53,102 nt of DNA from Erysipelotrichaceae bacterium (GTDB lineage Bacteria; Bacillota_I; Bacilli_A; Erysipelotrichales; Erysipelotrichaceae), in contig JAUNQE010000002.1 in the NCBI GenBank assembly GCA_030536365.1, positions 1 to 53,102 of the forward strand. Reading direction: 5' to 3'. The translations under genes were made by a program, and so were the position numbers. The notes under the pieces were generated by a model. That model did no database searches and had not been told where the DNA came from. It saw only the letters and a list, made by a program, of their open reading frames with translations. Positions 27,595 to 35,631 of the stretch are shown piece by piece (the stretch's first letter is position 1; every line of letters starts with the position of its first letter).

Positions 27595-28932
27595 TCATAG
27601 GTCTTCGATTAAAAATGGCAACATGTATATTGGATATAATTTCAGCATTTCACTATTGCCTATATCTTTTTGTGATAACAATATTTCCTTCGAAACATGC
27701 TTAGAATATTTTTTCTTAAATTCTATAATTGATTCATGCTTACCGATTCCGGATGACTTAACTTCAATCGAAACTATCTTTGTTTTCGAAGCAAGCAAAA
27801 AGTCAACCTCATAGTAGTGGGAACTGTTTTCTTTCTCCCATGTGTGATAATAAAGGTCTATATCCGATCCGGCAATTATCTGAGCAACTACATTTTCGTA
27901 TAAATATCCCAAATCTGCAGGAAGTGAATCGCTCAACAATTTCGTATAAATATTTTCATCCGTCTTTCCTGATGATCTGAAAATCATGGTAGTAAATAAC
28001 CCTGTATCAGCCAAATAAAGTTTGAATGTATCATCATCTCTCGTTTGAGATAACGCAATGCTCGGATTAAGGACATTATGGCATGATAATACCGTCTTTG
28101 AATCCAGCAAATCATGTAAACGCTCTAAATCTTTATCGATCTTTTTTTTGCCTGTAGCTGCCGAAATAACATAGCTTCTTTTATCCGTTGCTAACTGTGT
28201 CGGAACAGAATCATACATTCTTCCAATCAGTCCAGTATCATCGATCTTGAAGAAATCGTCTTTGTACAAATCTATGATTTCTCTCTTTACTTCATCGATT
28301 TCTGTAAAATTCCTGCCTTCCACATAAGCTTCTACAGCCTGAGGCATTCCACCTACCGCCATATAAATTCTGAAATCCCGCATCAGCTTTCTGTTTAAGG
28401 AATTTCCAACCGGCTTCCCAAGCTTATATAAATCCCGCAATACGCCATAGGTATCATTTCCGATGGCCCACATAAATTCTTCATAGTCCATCGGATATAT
28501 CTGTATTTTCATCTCCTCAGATGGAAGCACTATATCCTTGACATTCTTTTTTATACTGATCAGAGAACCGGTCTCAATATAGTCATATCTTCCGTCCGCA
28601 ACCAGGTACTTTATAGCCTGGCGCACTTTAGGCATAAGCTGGATCTCGTCAAATATAATAACGGATTCTCTTTTATACAACGTTATCCCAGTTGCAGTTT
28701 GCAGTCTAAGAAAAAAAATATCCAAATTTGCTATGTCATCGAACACATCAAGAACATCCTGCGTTATGTTAGCAAAATCCACTTTTATATATGACCTATA
28801 CTCTTGCTTTGCAAATTCTTCGGCAATTGTCGATTTTCCAACACGCCTGGCCCCTTCCAGAAGCACAGAATACTTTGGTGCCTTTTTTTCTTTCCAATAT
28901 TTTAGCTTTTCTAAAGCTTTTCTCTTAAACAT
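27595..28932 (-). CDS. AAA-family ATPase with DUF4143 domain
   Basis: 445 residues. Walker A GARRVGKST is near residue 27 and Walker B VIIFDEIQLMPK near 92, followed by YIETGSLISI and IYPMDYEEFMWA, all typical of the AAA_14 group. The C-terminal DUF4143 region ends in a nuclease-like core, YEVDFLLASKTKIVSIEVKSS (Asp, Glu, Lys pattern of the PD-(D/E)XK fold). These proteins are common accessory genes in gut Firmicutes; their role is unknown. RBS GAGGAG. An array of four 10-bp repeats lies upstream (28958-29063). Confidence 0.85.
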   Translation of the reverse strand: MFKRKALEKLKYWKEKKAPKYSVLLEGARRVGKSTIAEEFAKQEYRSYIKVDFANITQDVLDVFDDIANLDIFFLRLQTATGITLYKRESVIIFDEIQLMPKVRQAIKYLVADGRYDYIETGSLISIKKNVKDIVLPSEEMKIQIYPMDYEEFMWAIGNDTYGVLRDLYKLGKPVGNSLNRKLMRDFRIYMAVGGMPQAVEAYVEGRNFTEIDEVKREIIDLYKDDFFKIDDTGLIGRMYDSVPTQLATDKRSYVISAATGKKKIDKDLERLHDLLDSKTVLSCHNVLNPSIALSQTRDDDTFKLYLADTGLFTTMIFRSSGKTDENIYTKLLSDSLPADLGYLYENVVAQIIAGSDIDLYYHTWEKENSSHYYEVDFLLASKTKIVSIEVKSSGIGKHESIIEFKKKYSKHVSKEILLSQKDIGNSEMLKLYPIYMLPFLIEDL

Positions 28933-28957
28933 ACTATCTCCTCAAAACAACATAGTT

Positions 28958-29063
28958 CCATTTCTTCAAACTTATAAATGGATTATAGTACCATTTCTTC
29001 AATATTTCAAGGGCATTATTCCGTTTCTTCAAGATTCATTTCTACTTTTAGTACCGTTTCTTC
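28958..29063 (-). repeat. Four regularly spaced repeats upstream of the DUF4143 ATPase gene
   Basis: The core CCRTTTCTTC (plus strand) occurs at 28958, 28991, 29021 and 29054, giving spacings of 33, 30 and 33 bp, about three helical turns. Flanks are partly conserved too (AGTAC before, CAA after). This looks like a multi-site operator, or a set of RNA motifs in the 5' leader of the gene. Confidence 0.6.
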
Positions 29064-29133
29064 CAAATTACTGACAAAAAGCACCCTGCATAACGCAGAG
29101 TGTTCTCATCTCATCGGGTAGTTCACCTTAAAT

Positions 29134-29308
29134 GGTGTAAACGGGGTGTAAATCCATTTGATAAATCTTCAAAATGCCGTATTTTCAAGGTTTTCCGCCT
29201 TACTGAAATCTCTTGCCCCAAAAGACGAACAGTATTTTTATCATGTCTTGGGTGCTCTCTTTCAGATGTGTGTTCCTTCCCAAATCAAAAGGTGTAAGCA
29301 AGGCGTAA
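29134..29308. repeat. Right-end arm repeats and internal attachment remnant
   Basis: GGTGTAA pairs occur at 29134/29145 and GGTGTAA/GGCGTAA at 29291/29302, each 11 bp apart. Between them, 29223-29244 matches the start of the phosphatase gene at 19396-19417 in 20 of 22 bases. The layout suggests the junction of two tandem elements, the right one almost wholly deleted. The 28933-29490 stretch has no intact gene. Confidence 0.55.
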
Positions 29309-29371
29309 ATCAGATACCATTCTGCCCATAAACGGCTTATTTCCGCCATTCTTTGCTTTGGCATTAAATCC

Positions 29372-29402
29372 TGCCGTGGCAGATGAATAAGATCTTTTTC
29401 AT
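29372..29402. repeat. Right attachment site (attR) with original phosphatase start
   Basis: On the minus strand this reads as the first codons of an LMW phosphatase (MKKILFICHG) and then runs into unrelated sequence and a stop. It matches attL at about 27 of 31 positions, including the TGCCGTGGCA core. It is taken as the pre-insertion 5' end of the target gene. Confidence 0.7.
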
Positions 29403-29490
29403 TCGTTTTATCCTTTGCGTGAAGGAATCTTGTGACAGAAATCAAGATATCCCTTAGCGCAGCGGCTTTCCGCGCAAGGGAATTCTATGG

Positions 29491-29808
29491 TCACTCTAAT
29501 GCATTTTTTGCTTCCGCGCAAGCGATCTCGGCGATCAGATATTCTTCGATCATGAAACGGACAACGCATTTCTGACCATCTTCGATCTTATCGTAGACTC
29601 TGCCGGCGGAATAGGTTCCCCGGGCGACGGTCTCGACGGAGTTGGCGACATAGCCGATCGCGGTGTTGTTTTTATTGAATACCCGGATCGCTTCGTCGTC
29701 AAAGGCATTTCCGATGTCCTTCTTTAAAGTGAGTTCCTGACCGACCTGCGCGACCTGGGTCCGCATGCAGTCCGGCAGGTGATCGATCGTGATAAACACA
29801 GTTTTCAT
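29491..29808 (-). CDS. HIRAN-domain-like protein
   Basis: 105 residues. The central motif GQELTLKKDIGNAFDDEAIRVF followed by AIGYVANSVETVARG fits the HIRAN domain (small beta barrel found in HLTF/Rad5-type helicases and as stand-alone bacterial proteins), thought to recognise damaged or single-stranded DNA ends. The N-terminus (MKTVFITIDHLPDC) is unrecognised. RBS AGGGAGG. Before the element arrived, the phosphatase gene lay directly downstream of this gene. Confidence 0.65.
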   Translation of the reverse strand: MKTVFITIDHLPDCMRTQVAQVGQELTLKKDIGNAFDDEAIRVFNKNNTAIGYVANSVETVARGTYSAGRVYDKIEDGQKCVVRFMIEEYLIAEIACAEAKNALE

Positions 29809-29894
29809 ATGGGTATCCTCCCTGAGCTGTTTTTATGATAAAGACCACTATGTGCAAAAAAACGCACCGGCGATGCAGGAAACAACAGGATAAC

Positions 29895-29917
29895 TAAAAA
29901 ACCGGTCACTGACCGGT
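29895..29917 (-). terminator. Terminator overlapping the end of the phosphoesterase gene
   Basis: On the minus strand ACCGGTCA-G-TGACCGGT is followed by TTTTTT. The stop codon of the upstream gene is part of the hairpin. Confidence 0.8.
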
Positions 29918-30610
29918 CTCGTCATCCTTGTTTTTAGACTCAAGGTAAGCGTAGTTATTGTAGAGCAGGCTGTGTTTTTCATCGAATTCGATCTCCTGAT
30001 GATGGTGACCGAAATACCAGTGACCAAAGTCAATACTGTGATCAAGCTCCTCGAAATAATGGCTGAGCGTATATCCGCGGGCTCTGCTGTATAGCGATTT
30101 CAGGATGGTCGTCGTTACTTCGTGGGTCACGAGCAGATCGACCTTATTGCCGTGTGCCTGCAGATTTTCCTTTCCGTGCGCGTATTCTTCCTCACTCGGA
30201 AGCTCCTGCGGCCACCAGCTGACACCCGGGGTGCGCAGCTCCTTGTCGACCGAATAAGCACCGCCGAAGGTGAATACGGAATAGCCCTCGATGTCATAGA
30301 TCTCTCCGCGCAGCAGATGAATGATGTCCGGACGGATGAAATGGACTTTTCCTCCGTGCCAGTCCTTCTTCTCGTAAGCATCCAGCGCGTCGAAGTTCTC
30401 ATGATTTCCGTCGATGAACAGGATCGTGACCGGAAGGGCGGAAAGCTTGTCCAGTTCTTCATCGTCCCGTTCGTCACCATGCCAGACGTAGCCGAAATCC
30501 CCGGCGATCAGGATATAGTCCTTTTTCGTCAGTCCTGTATAATCGAAGACGTCAGGATCAAGACGGCGTCCGTCATATCTGTTGTGTGTATCTCCGGTAA
30601 TGATCAGCAT
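29906..30610 (-). CDS. Calcineurin-like metallophosphoesterase
   Basis: 234 residues from ATG 30610. Metal ligands are visible in order: GDTHN (Asp, His), AGDFG (Asp), GNHEN (Asn, His), VTHEV (His) and GHHHQ (His-x-His). Such enzymes hydrolyse phosphodiesters or phosphoproteins; the substrate is unknown. The start is preceded by a perfect TATAAT exactly 6 bases upstream (30617-30622, minus strand) and by no ribosome binding site, so the mRNA is probably leaderless. Upstream in-frame codons belong to the promoter. Confidence 0.88.
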   Translation of the reverse strand: MLIITGDTHNRYDGRRLDPDVFDYTGLTKKDYILIAGDFGYVWHGDERDDEELDKLSALPVTILFIDGNHENFDALDAYEKKDWHGGKVHFIRPDIIHLLRGEIYDIEGYSVFTFGGAYSVDKELRTPGVSWWPQELPSEEEYAHGKENLQAHGNKVDLLVTHEVTTTILKSLYSRARGYTLSHYFEELDHSIDFGHWYFGHHHQEIEFDEKHSLLYNNYAYLESKNKDDETGQ

Positions 30611-30682
30611 AGCTATATTATAAAGGTATTTTGGACACATCCGTTAAGAAAAACCGTATAATAGAGAACGGAGGGTTATGAA

Positions 30683-30982
30683 ATGGATTACAAAGAATTA
30701 ACTGTTGAAAAGATCGGTGAGATCGTCAAACCGATCTTCCATAAGTACAATATCAACAGAATGGGTGTCTTCGGTGCTTACGCGCTCGGCTTGCAGAGCG
30801 AGATCTCCAATGTCGACCTGTGGGTCGAAAGAGGCAATGTCACGAACTTCAAGGCTCTGATGGATATCGAAAAAGAACTCAAGGAAGCTCTTGGCCGCCC
30901 GGTCAATCTGCAGTTCGCAGATGCGGATCTCTCTCCTTACTATCTTGAGGACGTTACCCGTACCTTCGTTGAGATCAAGTAA
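30683..30982 (+). CDS. MNT-type nucleotidyltransferase-like protein, active site altered
   Basis: 99 residues of the minimal nucleotidyltransferase fold. The usual active-site line GSxARG...SDxDL reads GAYALGLQSEISNVDLWVE here, with Ser to Ala and the first Asp to Asn. The remaining NLQFADADL matches the third acidic strand. MNT proteins are often antitoxins paired with HEPN toxins, but no HEPN gene is adjacent. TATAAT at 30657-30662 and RBS GGAGGGT precede the gene. Confidence 0.7.
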   Translation: MDYKELTVEKIGEIVKPIFHKYNINRMGVFGAYALGLQSEISNVDLWVERGNVTNFKALMDIEKELKEALGRPVNLQFADADLSPYYLEDVTRTFVEIK

Positions 30983-30983
30983 G

Positions 30984-31011
30984 ACCGGTCAGTAAAGACC
31001 GGTTCTTTTTT
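30984..31011 (+). terminator. Terminator abutting the next start codon
   Basis: ACCGGTC-6-GACCGGT followed by TTCTTTTTT. The T-run ends directly at the ATG of the TSUP gene. Confidence 0.8.
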
Positions 31012-31713
31012 ATGATCTATCTCGCCGGATTTCTCGCTTATTTTATTAAAGGACTGTGCGGATTTGCGAATACGCTGGTTTTCCAGTCCGTTCTACGGAT
31101 CTCCGACGCTTCTCTGAACATGAATATCACGCCGCTCGAGTGTCTGCTGAGCTGGCCGTTCAATCTGCTGATGACCTGGCACAAGCGTGCCTATCTGAAA
31201 CTCAAACGGGTCGCCGGTCTGATCGTTCTGGTCCTCGGCGGCGCTGTGATCGGCGTCTTTCTTTTGAAAAACCTGCATGGCGCCTGGCTGAACCGTCTGT
31301 TCGGTATCACGGTGATCGCGATCGCTCTGGATCTGCTGTTTCTGAAAAAGAAGAGCGATCCGGATTCTCCGCTTCTGAAGATCATCGGATTCCTTTCCGG
31401 CATTCTGTGCGGACTTTTCGGTATCGGCGCTTTCCTGGCCGCCTACATGAACCGGGTCAGCGACTCTTCGGATGAATTCAAGGCGAATCTCAGCGCTGTA
31501 TTCATCTTTGAGAACAGCTTCCGCCTGCTGCTTTATGCCCTGAACGGCATGCTGAACATGGCGATCCTCAAACAGGTCCTCTTCTGTCTGCCGGTATCCC
31601 TGTTAGGGCTTTATGCCGGGATCAAGTGCAGCCAGTTCGTTTCCGAAAAGACCGCGAAGATCTTCGTTCTGATCGCTTTGTTTGTCAGCGGTCTTTATCT
31701 GTTGTTTGTTTAG
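31012..31713 (+). CDS. TSUP (TauE/SafE) family membrane protein
   Basis: 233 residues with about seven membrane helices. The opening (YLAGFLAYFIKGLCGFANTLVF) and the second repeat (SGILCGLFGIGAFLAAYMNRV) carry the paired Gly-rich helix motif of TauE/SafE anion exporters (sulfite, sulfoacetate and similar). Substrate unknown. The ATG follows a terminator T-run directly, with no ribosome binding site, so either expression depends on readthrough or the true start is unusual. The next genes are the trp operon, separated by its own promoter. Confidence 0.8.
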   Translation: MIYLAGFLAYFIKGLCGFANTLVFQSVLRISDASLNMNITPLECLLSWPFNLLMTWHKRAYLKLKRVAGLIVLVLGGAVIGVFLLKNLHGAWLNRLFGITVIAIALDLLFLKKKSDPDSPLLKIIGFLSGILCGLFGIGAFLAAYMNRVSDSSDEFKANLSAVFIFENSFRLLLYALNGMLNMAILKQVLFCLPVSLLGLYAGIKCSQFVSEKTAKIFVLIALFVSGLYLLFV

Positions 31714-31727
31714 CGAATTTCTTATAA

Positions 31728-31757
31728 TTGACGGTGCGTTGGCCTGTTGTATACAAT
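31728..31757 (+). promoter_or_regulatory. Promoter of the trp operon
   Basis: TTGACG at 31728-31733 and TACAAT at 31752-31757, spacer 18 bp, just upstream of the T-box leader. Confidence 0.7.
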
Positions 31758-31764
31758 AAAATGG

Positions 31765-32025
31765 TAAACCGTTGAGGCGGAGATAAAGGCAGATATGATC
31801 TCCCAGAGAGCCCGGGCAGGTGAGAGCCGGGCAGAAGCACAGTCTGTCAAATGGACCGCTGAGGGCAGAGTCAAAGGCTGTTGCTGAGTATTCTCTGACG
31901 CACAGGGCTGCGTTAGTGACCGGGGGTATGATCGTACCCTGCTGAGTGTGCACTTAGGTGTGAATTAGGGTGGCACCGCGGATATTGTATTCGTCCCTGA
32001 TGGAGTTTTTCCGTCAGGGTTTTTA
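31765..32025 (+). promoter_or_regulatory. Tryptophan T-box riboswitch leader
   Basis: The T-box sequence AGGGTGGCACCGCGG (31967-31981) is perfect; its UGGC part pairs with the CCA end of uncharged tRNA. A terminator follows (CCCTGATGG, 31995-32003, with CCGTCAGGG, 32011-32019, then TTTTT). Upstream is a long stem I; the likely specifier codon is TGG (31852-31854) in AAATGGACC, which would read tRNA-Trp, in agreement with the trp genes downstream. Low charged tRNA-Trp should open the operon. Confidence 0.92.
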
Positions 32026-32040
32026 TTTGGAGGAAAAAGA

Positions 32041-32826
32041 ATGGATATCCTGCAGCAACTGGCTGATCATGCGCGGGAGCGTGTCCGGCTGAAGAAAGAA
32101 AAGATCCCGCTGTCAATGCTGAAAGAGCGGGCGGAACAGATGGAAAAGGGGACGTTCCCTTTGGAAAAGGCGTTATCGGAAGAAGGTATGAGCTTTATCT
32201 GCGAATGCAAGAAAGCCTCTCCCAGCAAAGGGATCATCGCCGAAGACTTCCCTTACCTGCAGATCGCCCGCGAATACGAGGAAGCAGGCGCCTCAGCCAT
32301 CTCCTGTCTGACCGAACCGAAGTGGTTTCTCGGCAGCGACAGCTATCTCAAAGAGATCGCGAAGAAGGTGAGGATCCCTGTCCTGCGTAAAGACTTTACA
32401 GTCGATCCCTATATGATCTACGAGGCGAAGATCCTGGGCGCGTCTGCGGTCCTGCTGATCGTCGCGATCCTCAGCGAGGAGGAGTTGCGCAGCTATCTGC
32501 AGATCTCTGATGAGCTCGGTCTCTCGGCTGTTGTGGAAGCGCATGACCGGAAAGAGATAGAGACCGCATTAAACGCGGGAGCGCGGATCATCGGCGTCAA
32601 CAACCGGGATCTCCGTGATTTCTCGGTCGATATCCATAACAGTATCGCTCTGCGTCAGTATATCCCGGAGGATGTCCTGATGATCGCCGAAAGCGGCATA
32701 AGGACCCGGGAAGATATCATCGAACTGGAAAAAGGAAAGATCAACGGTGTTCTGATCGGCGAAAGCCTGATGCGTTCACCGGATAAAAAGACAGTGCTTG
32801 CAACATTGAGAGGAGTCAGAAAATGA
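32041..32826 (+). CDS. trpC: Indole-3-glycerol phosphate synthase
   Basis: Converts CdRP to indole-3-glycerol phosphate. 261 residues, a TIM barrel with the family motifs [13 protein letters not shown] (catalytic Lys), [35 protein letters not shown] and AESGI. First gene after the T-box; there is no trpE or trpG before it, though these usually lead a trp operon. RBS TTGGAGG. It overlaps trpD by 4 bases. Confidence 0.97.
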   Translation: MDILQQLADHARERVRLKKEKIPLSMLKERAEQMEKGTFPLEKALSEEGMSFICECKKASPSKGIIAEDFPYLQIAREYEEAGASAISCLTEPKWFLGSDSYLKEIAKKVRIPVLRKDFTVDPYMIYEAKILGASAVLLIVAILSEEELRSYLQISDELGLSAVVEAHDRKEIETALNAGARIIGVNNRDLRDFSVDIHNSIALRQYIPEDVLMIAESGIRTREDIIELEKGKINGVLIGESLMRSPDKKTVLATLRGVRK

Positions 32827-33848
32827 TCAAGGAAGCAATCGTTAAGATCGTCAGCAAAGGAGATCTCAGATATGACGAAGCCTATACCGTCATGAACGAG
32901 ATCATGTCCGGCCAGACGACCGCCACCCAGAATGCCGCCTTCCTGGCCGCATTATCCACCAAGAGCACCAAAGCCGAAACGATCGATGAGATCTCCGGCT
33001 GTGCCGCCGCCATGCGCGAGCACGCCACGCCGGTAAACCATCCGGGAATGGAAGTTCTCGAGATCGTCGGTACCGGAGGGGACGGTTCGCATTCCTTCAA
33101 TATTTCCACGACTTCTGCCTTTATGATCGGCGCGGCAGGCATCAAAGTTGCCAAACACGGCAACCGCGCCGCTTCCTCGCTTTCCGGAACAGCGGATGTG
33201 CAGGAGGCTCTCGGCGTCAATATTCAGCAGGATCCCGAAAAAGCGCTGCGCATGCTGGAAGAGGCGGGAATGTGCTTCTTCTTTGCCCAGATGTATCACT
33301 CCGCTATGAAATATGTCGGCGCGATCCGCCGCGAACTCGGCTTCCGCACCGTCTTCAATATCCTCGGTCCCTTGACCAATCCGGCCCGCCCGGAATACTT
33401 CGTCCTCGGTGTCTATGATGAATATCTGGCTGAACCGATCACCAAAGTTCTGGACAAGCTGGGCGTGAAAAGAGCCTTCGTTGTCTATGGCCAGGATAAG
33501 CTCGATGAGATCTCTGCCGTTGGACCGACGACTGTCTGCGAGCTGCGCAACGGCTATTACCGCACCTTCAGTGTTTCTCCCGAAGACTTCGGTCTGTAAA
33601 GAGGAGCGAAAGAGGAGCTGAAGGGAGGAACGCCGCAGGAAAACGCGGAGATCACCAGAGCGATCCTTTCCGGTACACTCACCGGCACCAAACGCAACGC
33701 GGTGCTCCTGAATGCCGGCGCCGGTATCTATATCGGCGGCAAGGCAGAGAGTTTCGCGGAGGGCGTTCGTAAGGCGGAAGAGCTGATCGACAGCGGTGCG
33801 GCTCTGCGTTTCATGGAACGCTATATCGAAAGCTCATGCGCACAGTAA
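32823..33848 (+). pseudogene. trpD: Anthranilate phosphoribosyltransferase interrupted by an in-frame stop
   Basis: Would join PRPP to anthranilate. The first 258 codons carry normal motifs ([41 protein letters not shown]). Then TAA at 33597-33599 follows FGL. The same frame continues without any other stop for 82 codons ([18 protein letters not shown]... GAGIYIGG... SCAQ), which is the missing C-terminal domain, ending at 33848 inside the trpF start. One substitution (a Lys codon AAA to TAA) explains this. No start codon with a good RBS follows the stop, so the protein is cut by about a quarter unless the stop is read through. Confidence 0.9.
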
Positions 33849-34447
33849 AGATCTGCGGTCTGCGCCGCAAGGAAGATATCGAGGCTGTCAATGTTCTGCT
33901 GCCGGAATATGCCGGCATGATCCTCTCATCCGGTTTCCGCCGCTCGCTCAGCAGAGAGACCGCGGCTGAGCTGAAGGCAGCCCTGGACAAAAGAATAAAG
34001 ATGTGCGGTGTCTTCGTGAATGAGGAAACAGCGTTTATCCGGAGCTTCCTCGAAGAAGGCATCATCGACATCGTCCAGCTTCACGGGAACGAAAAGAACA
34101 GTCAGATCGATGAGCTCCATTCCCTGTATCCCGGACTGACCGTCTTTAAGGCTTTCCGGGTCAGAAACAAAGAGGATCTTAAAGAAGCAGCTGAAAGCCA
34201 TGCCGATCATGTCCTGCTCGACAGCGGGACCGGGACCGGCAGGACCTTCGACTGGGAACTGATCCGTGATTTTCCGAGACCCTACATTCTGGCCGGAGGA
34301 CTGGACCCGGAGAATGTCGGCGAAGCTTTAAGAATACTTACACCCATTGGTCTCGATGTCAGTTCCGGTGTGGAAACCGACGGCATGAAAGACCCGCTCA
34401 AAATGAAAGCCTTTGTGGAGGCGGTACGCGGAAAGGAGACTGTTTGA
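33836..34447 (+). CDS. trpF: Phosphoribosylanthranilate isomerase
   Basis: 203 residues, TIM barrel. Motifs [12 protein letters not shown] (catalytic Cys at the usual place), [29 protein letters not shown] (catalytic Asp) and [19 protein letters not shown] are all present. It isomerises PRA to CdRP, the substrate of TrpC. Its start overlaps the end of the trpD reading frame by 13 bases, and its stop overlaps trpB by one base. Confidence 0.96.
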   Translation: MRTVKICGLRRKEDIEAVNVLLPEYAGMILSSGFRRSLSRETAAELKAALDKRIKMCGVFVNEETAFIRSFLEEGIIDIVQLHGNEKNSQIDELHSLYPGLTVFKAFRVRNKEDLKEAAESHADHVLLDSGTGTGRTFDWELIRDFPRPYILAGGLDPENVGEALRILTPIGLDVSSGVETDGMKDPLKMKAFVEAVRGKETV

Positions 34448-35631
34448 TGTCAAAAGGAAGATTCGGCGCGCATGGCGGCCAGTACATTCCGGAAACACTG
34501 ATGAATGCCGTGAATGAACTGGAAGCCGCGTACGAAAAATGCAAGAACGATCCGGCGTTTCAGCAGGAGCTGAAAACACTCTTTGATGAATATGCCGGAC
34601 GCCCCAGCCGGCTTTACTACGCCAAAAGAATGACGGAGGACCTCGGCGGAGCGAAGATCTACCTGAAACGGGAAGATCTGAATCATACCGGTGCCCACAA
34701 GATCAACAACGTTCTGGGCCAGGCGCTGCTCGCGAAGAAAATGGGAAAAACAAGACTGATCGCCGAGACCGGAGCCGGTCAGCACGGTGTTGCCACCGCT
34801 ACGGCCGCGGCTCTGCTCGGCATGGAGTGTGTCGTTTTCATGGGCCGCGAGGATATCGAGCGCCAGGCTCTCAATGTCTATAAAATGAGGCTTCTCGGAG
34901 CGGATGTCGTTTCCGTCAATACCGGGACCGGGACTTTGAAGGACGCTGTTTCCCAGGCGATGCGGGAATGGACTTCGCGCATGGAAGATACCCATTACTG
35001 TCTCGGTTCGGTCATGGGACCGCATCCCTTCCCGACGATCGTCCGTGATTTTCAGGCAGTGATCTCTGCCGAGATCAGGGAACAGATCCTGGAAAAAGAG
35101 GGTCGTCTGCCGGATGCGGTCATTGCCTGTGTCGGCGGCGGTTCCAACGCGATCGGCTCCTTCTATCATTTCATTGAAGACCCGGAGGTGAAGCTGATCG
35201 GATGTGAAGCGGCCGGAAGAGGGATCGATACCTTTGAGACAGCCGCGACGATCAATACCGGCAGGATCGGGATCTTTCACGGAATGAAGTCCTATTTCTG
35301 TCAGGATGAATTCGGACAGATCGCACCGGTCTATTCCATCTCCGCCGGTCTTGATTATCCCGGGATCGGCCCTGAACATGCCTGGCTGCACGACAGCGGG
35401 CGGGCGGAATATGTGGCGGTCACCGATGAGGAAGCCGTCGAAGCTTTTGAATATCTCTCGAAGAAGGAGGGGATCATCCCCGCTATCGAATCCGCGCATG
35501 CCCTGGCATACGCAATGAAATACGCGCCCACGCTTCCCAAAGACAGGATCCTTGTCGTCACGCTTTCCGGGCGCGGAGATAAAGACTGTGTATCGGTAGC
35601 GCGCTACCGCGGAGAGGAGCTGAGCGAATGA
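34447..35631 (+). CDS. trpB: Tryptophan synthase beta chain
   Basis: 394 residues, PLP enzyme joining indole and serine. It starts [19 protein letters not shown]; the PLP lysine lies in [11 protein letters not shown] (near residue 83), with [14 protein letters not shown] and GGGSNAIG (phosphate loop, near 229) and the GRGDKD ending. It forms the TrpA2B2 complex with the next gene. The start is taken as the ATG at 34447 in TGATG, overlapping the trpF stop. Confidence 0.98.
   Translation: MSKGRFGAHGGQYIPETLMNAVNELEAAYEKCKNDPAFQQELKTLFDEYAGRPSRLYYAKRMTEDLGGAKIYLKREDLNHTGAHKINNVLGQALLAKKMGKTRLIAETGAGQHGVATATAAALLGMECVVFMGREDIERQALNVYKMRLLGADVVSVNTGTGTLKDAVSQAMREWTSRMEDTHYCLGSVMGPHPFPTIVRDFQAVISAEIREQILEKEGRLPDAVIACVGGGSNAIGSFYHFIEDPEVKLIGCEAAGRGIDTFETAATINTGRIGIFHGMKSYFCQDEFGQIAPVYSISAGLDYPGIGPEHAWLHDSGRAEYVAVTDEEAVEAFEYLSKKEGIIPAIESAHALAYAMKYAPTLPKDRILVVTLSGRGDKDCVSVARYRGEELSE

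Larger units (their letters stand above)
19395..29376. mobile_element. Decaying Tn916-type integrative element, about 10 kb
   Basis: The segment lies between the duplicated phosphatase 5' ends. It is clearly more AT-rich than its flanks. Near the left end are a Tn916-type integrase and excisionase, then a RepA_N-like protein, an oriT-like hairpin region and mobC. No relaxase and no conjugation (type IV secretion) genes are present, so it is a mobilisable or degenerate element rather than a full ICE. Cargo: OLD nuclease/UvrD helicase pair, GNAT, nitrilase and AAA/DUF4143. Several genes carry single-base indels. All genes point left. Confidence 0.85.

Noticed and set aside
28958-29063. Short CRISPR-like array
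   Set aside because: Units are only about 10 bp and imperfect, there are just four, and no cas genes are near. An operator or leader motif upstream of the ATPase gene fits better.
19395-29376. Prophage
   Set aside because: No capsid, terminase, tail or lysis genes. Integrase, excisionase, RepA_N-like and MobC genes indicate an integrative mobilisable element.
32823-33848. Frameshift in trpD
   Set aside because: The downstream part continues in the same frame as the upstream part, so a single nonsense codon is sufficient.
34450-35499. Long open frame antisense to trpB
   Set aside because: It is a codon-bias shadow: the trpB frame shows all family motifs, and the opposite frame has a biased composition and no recognisable domain or ribosome binding site.
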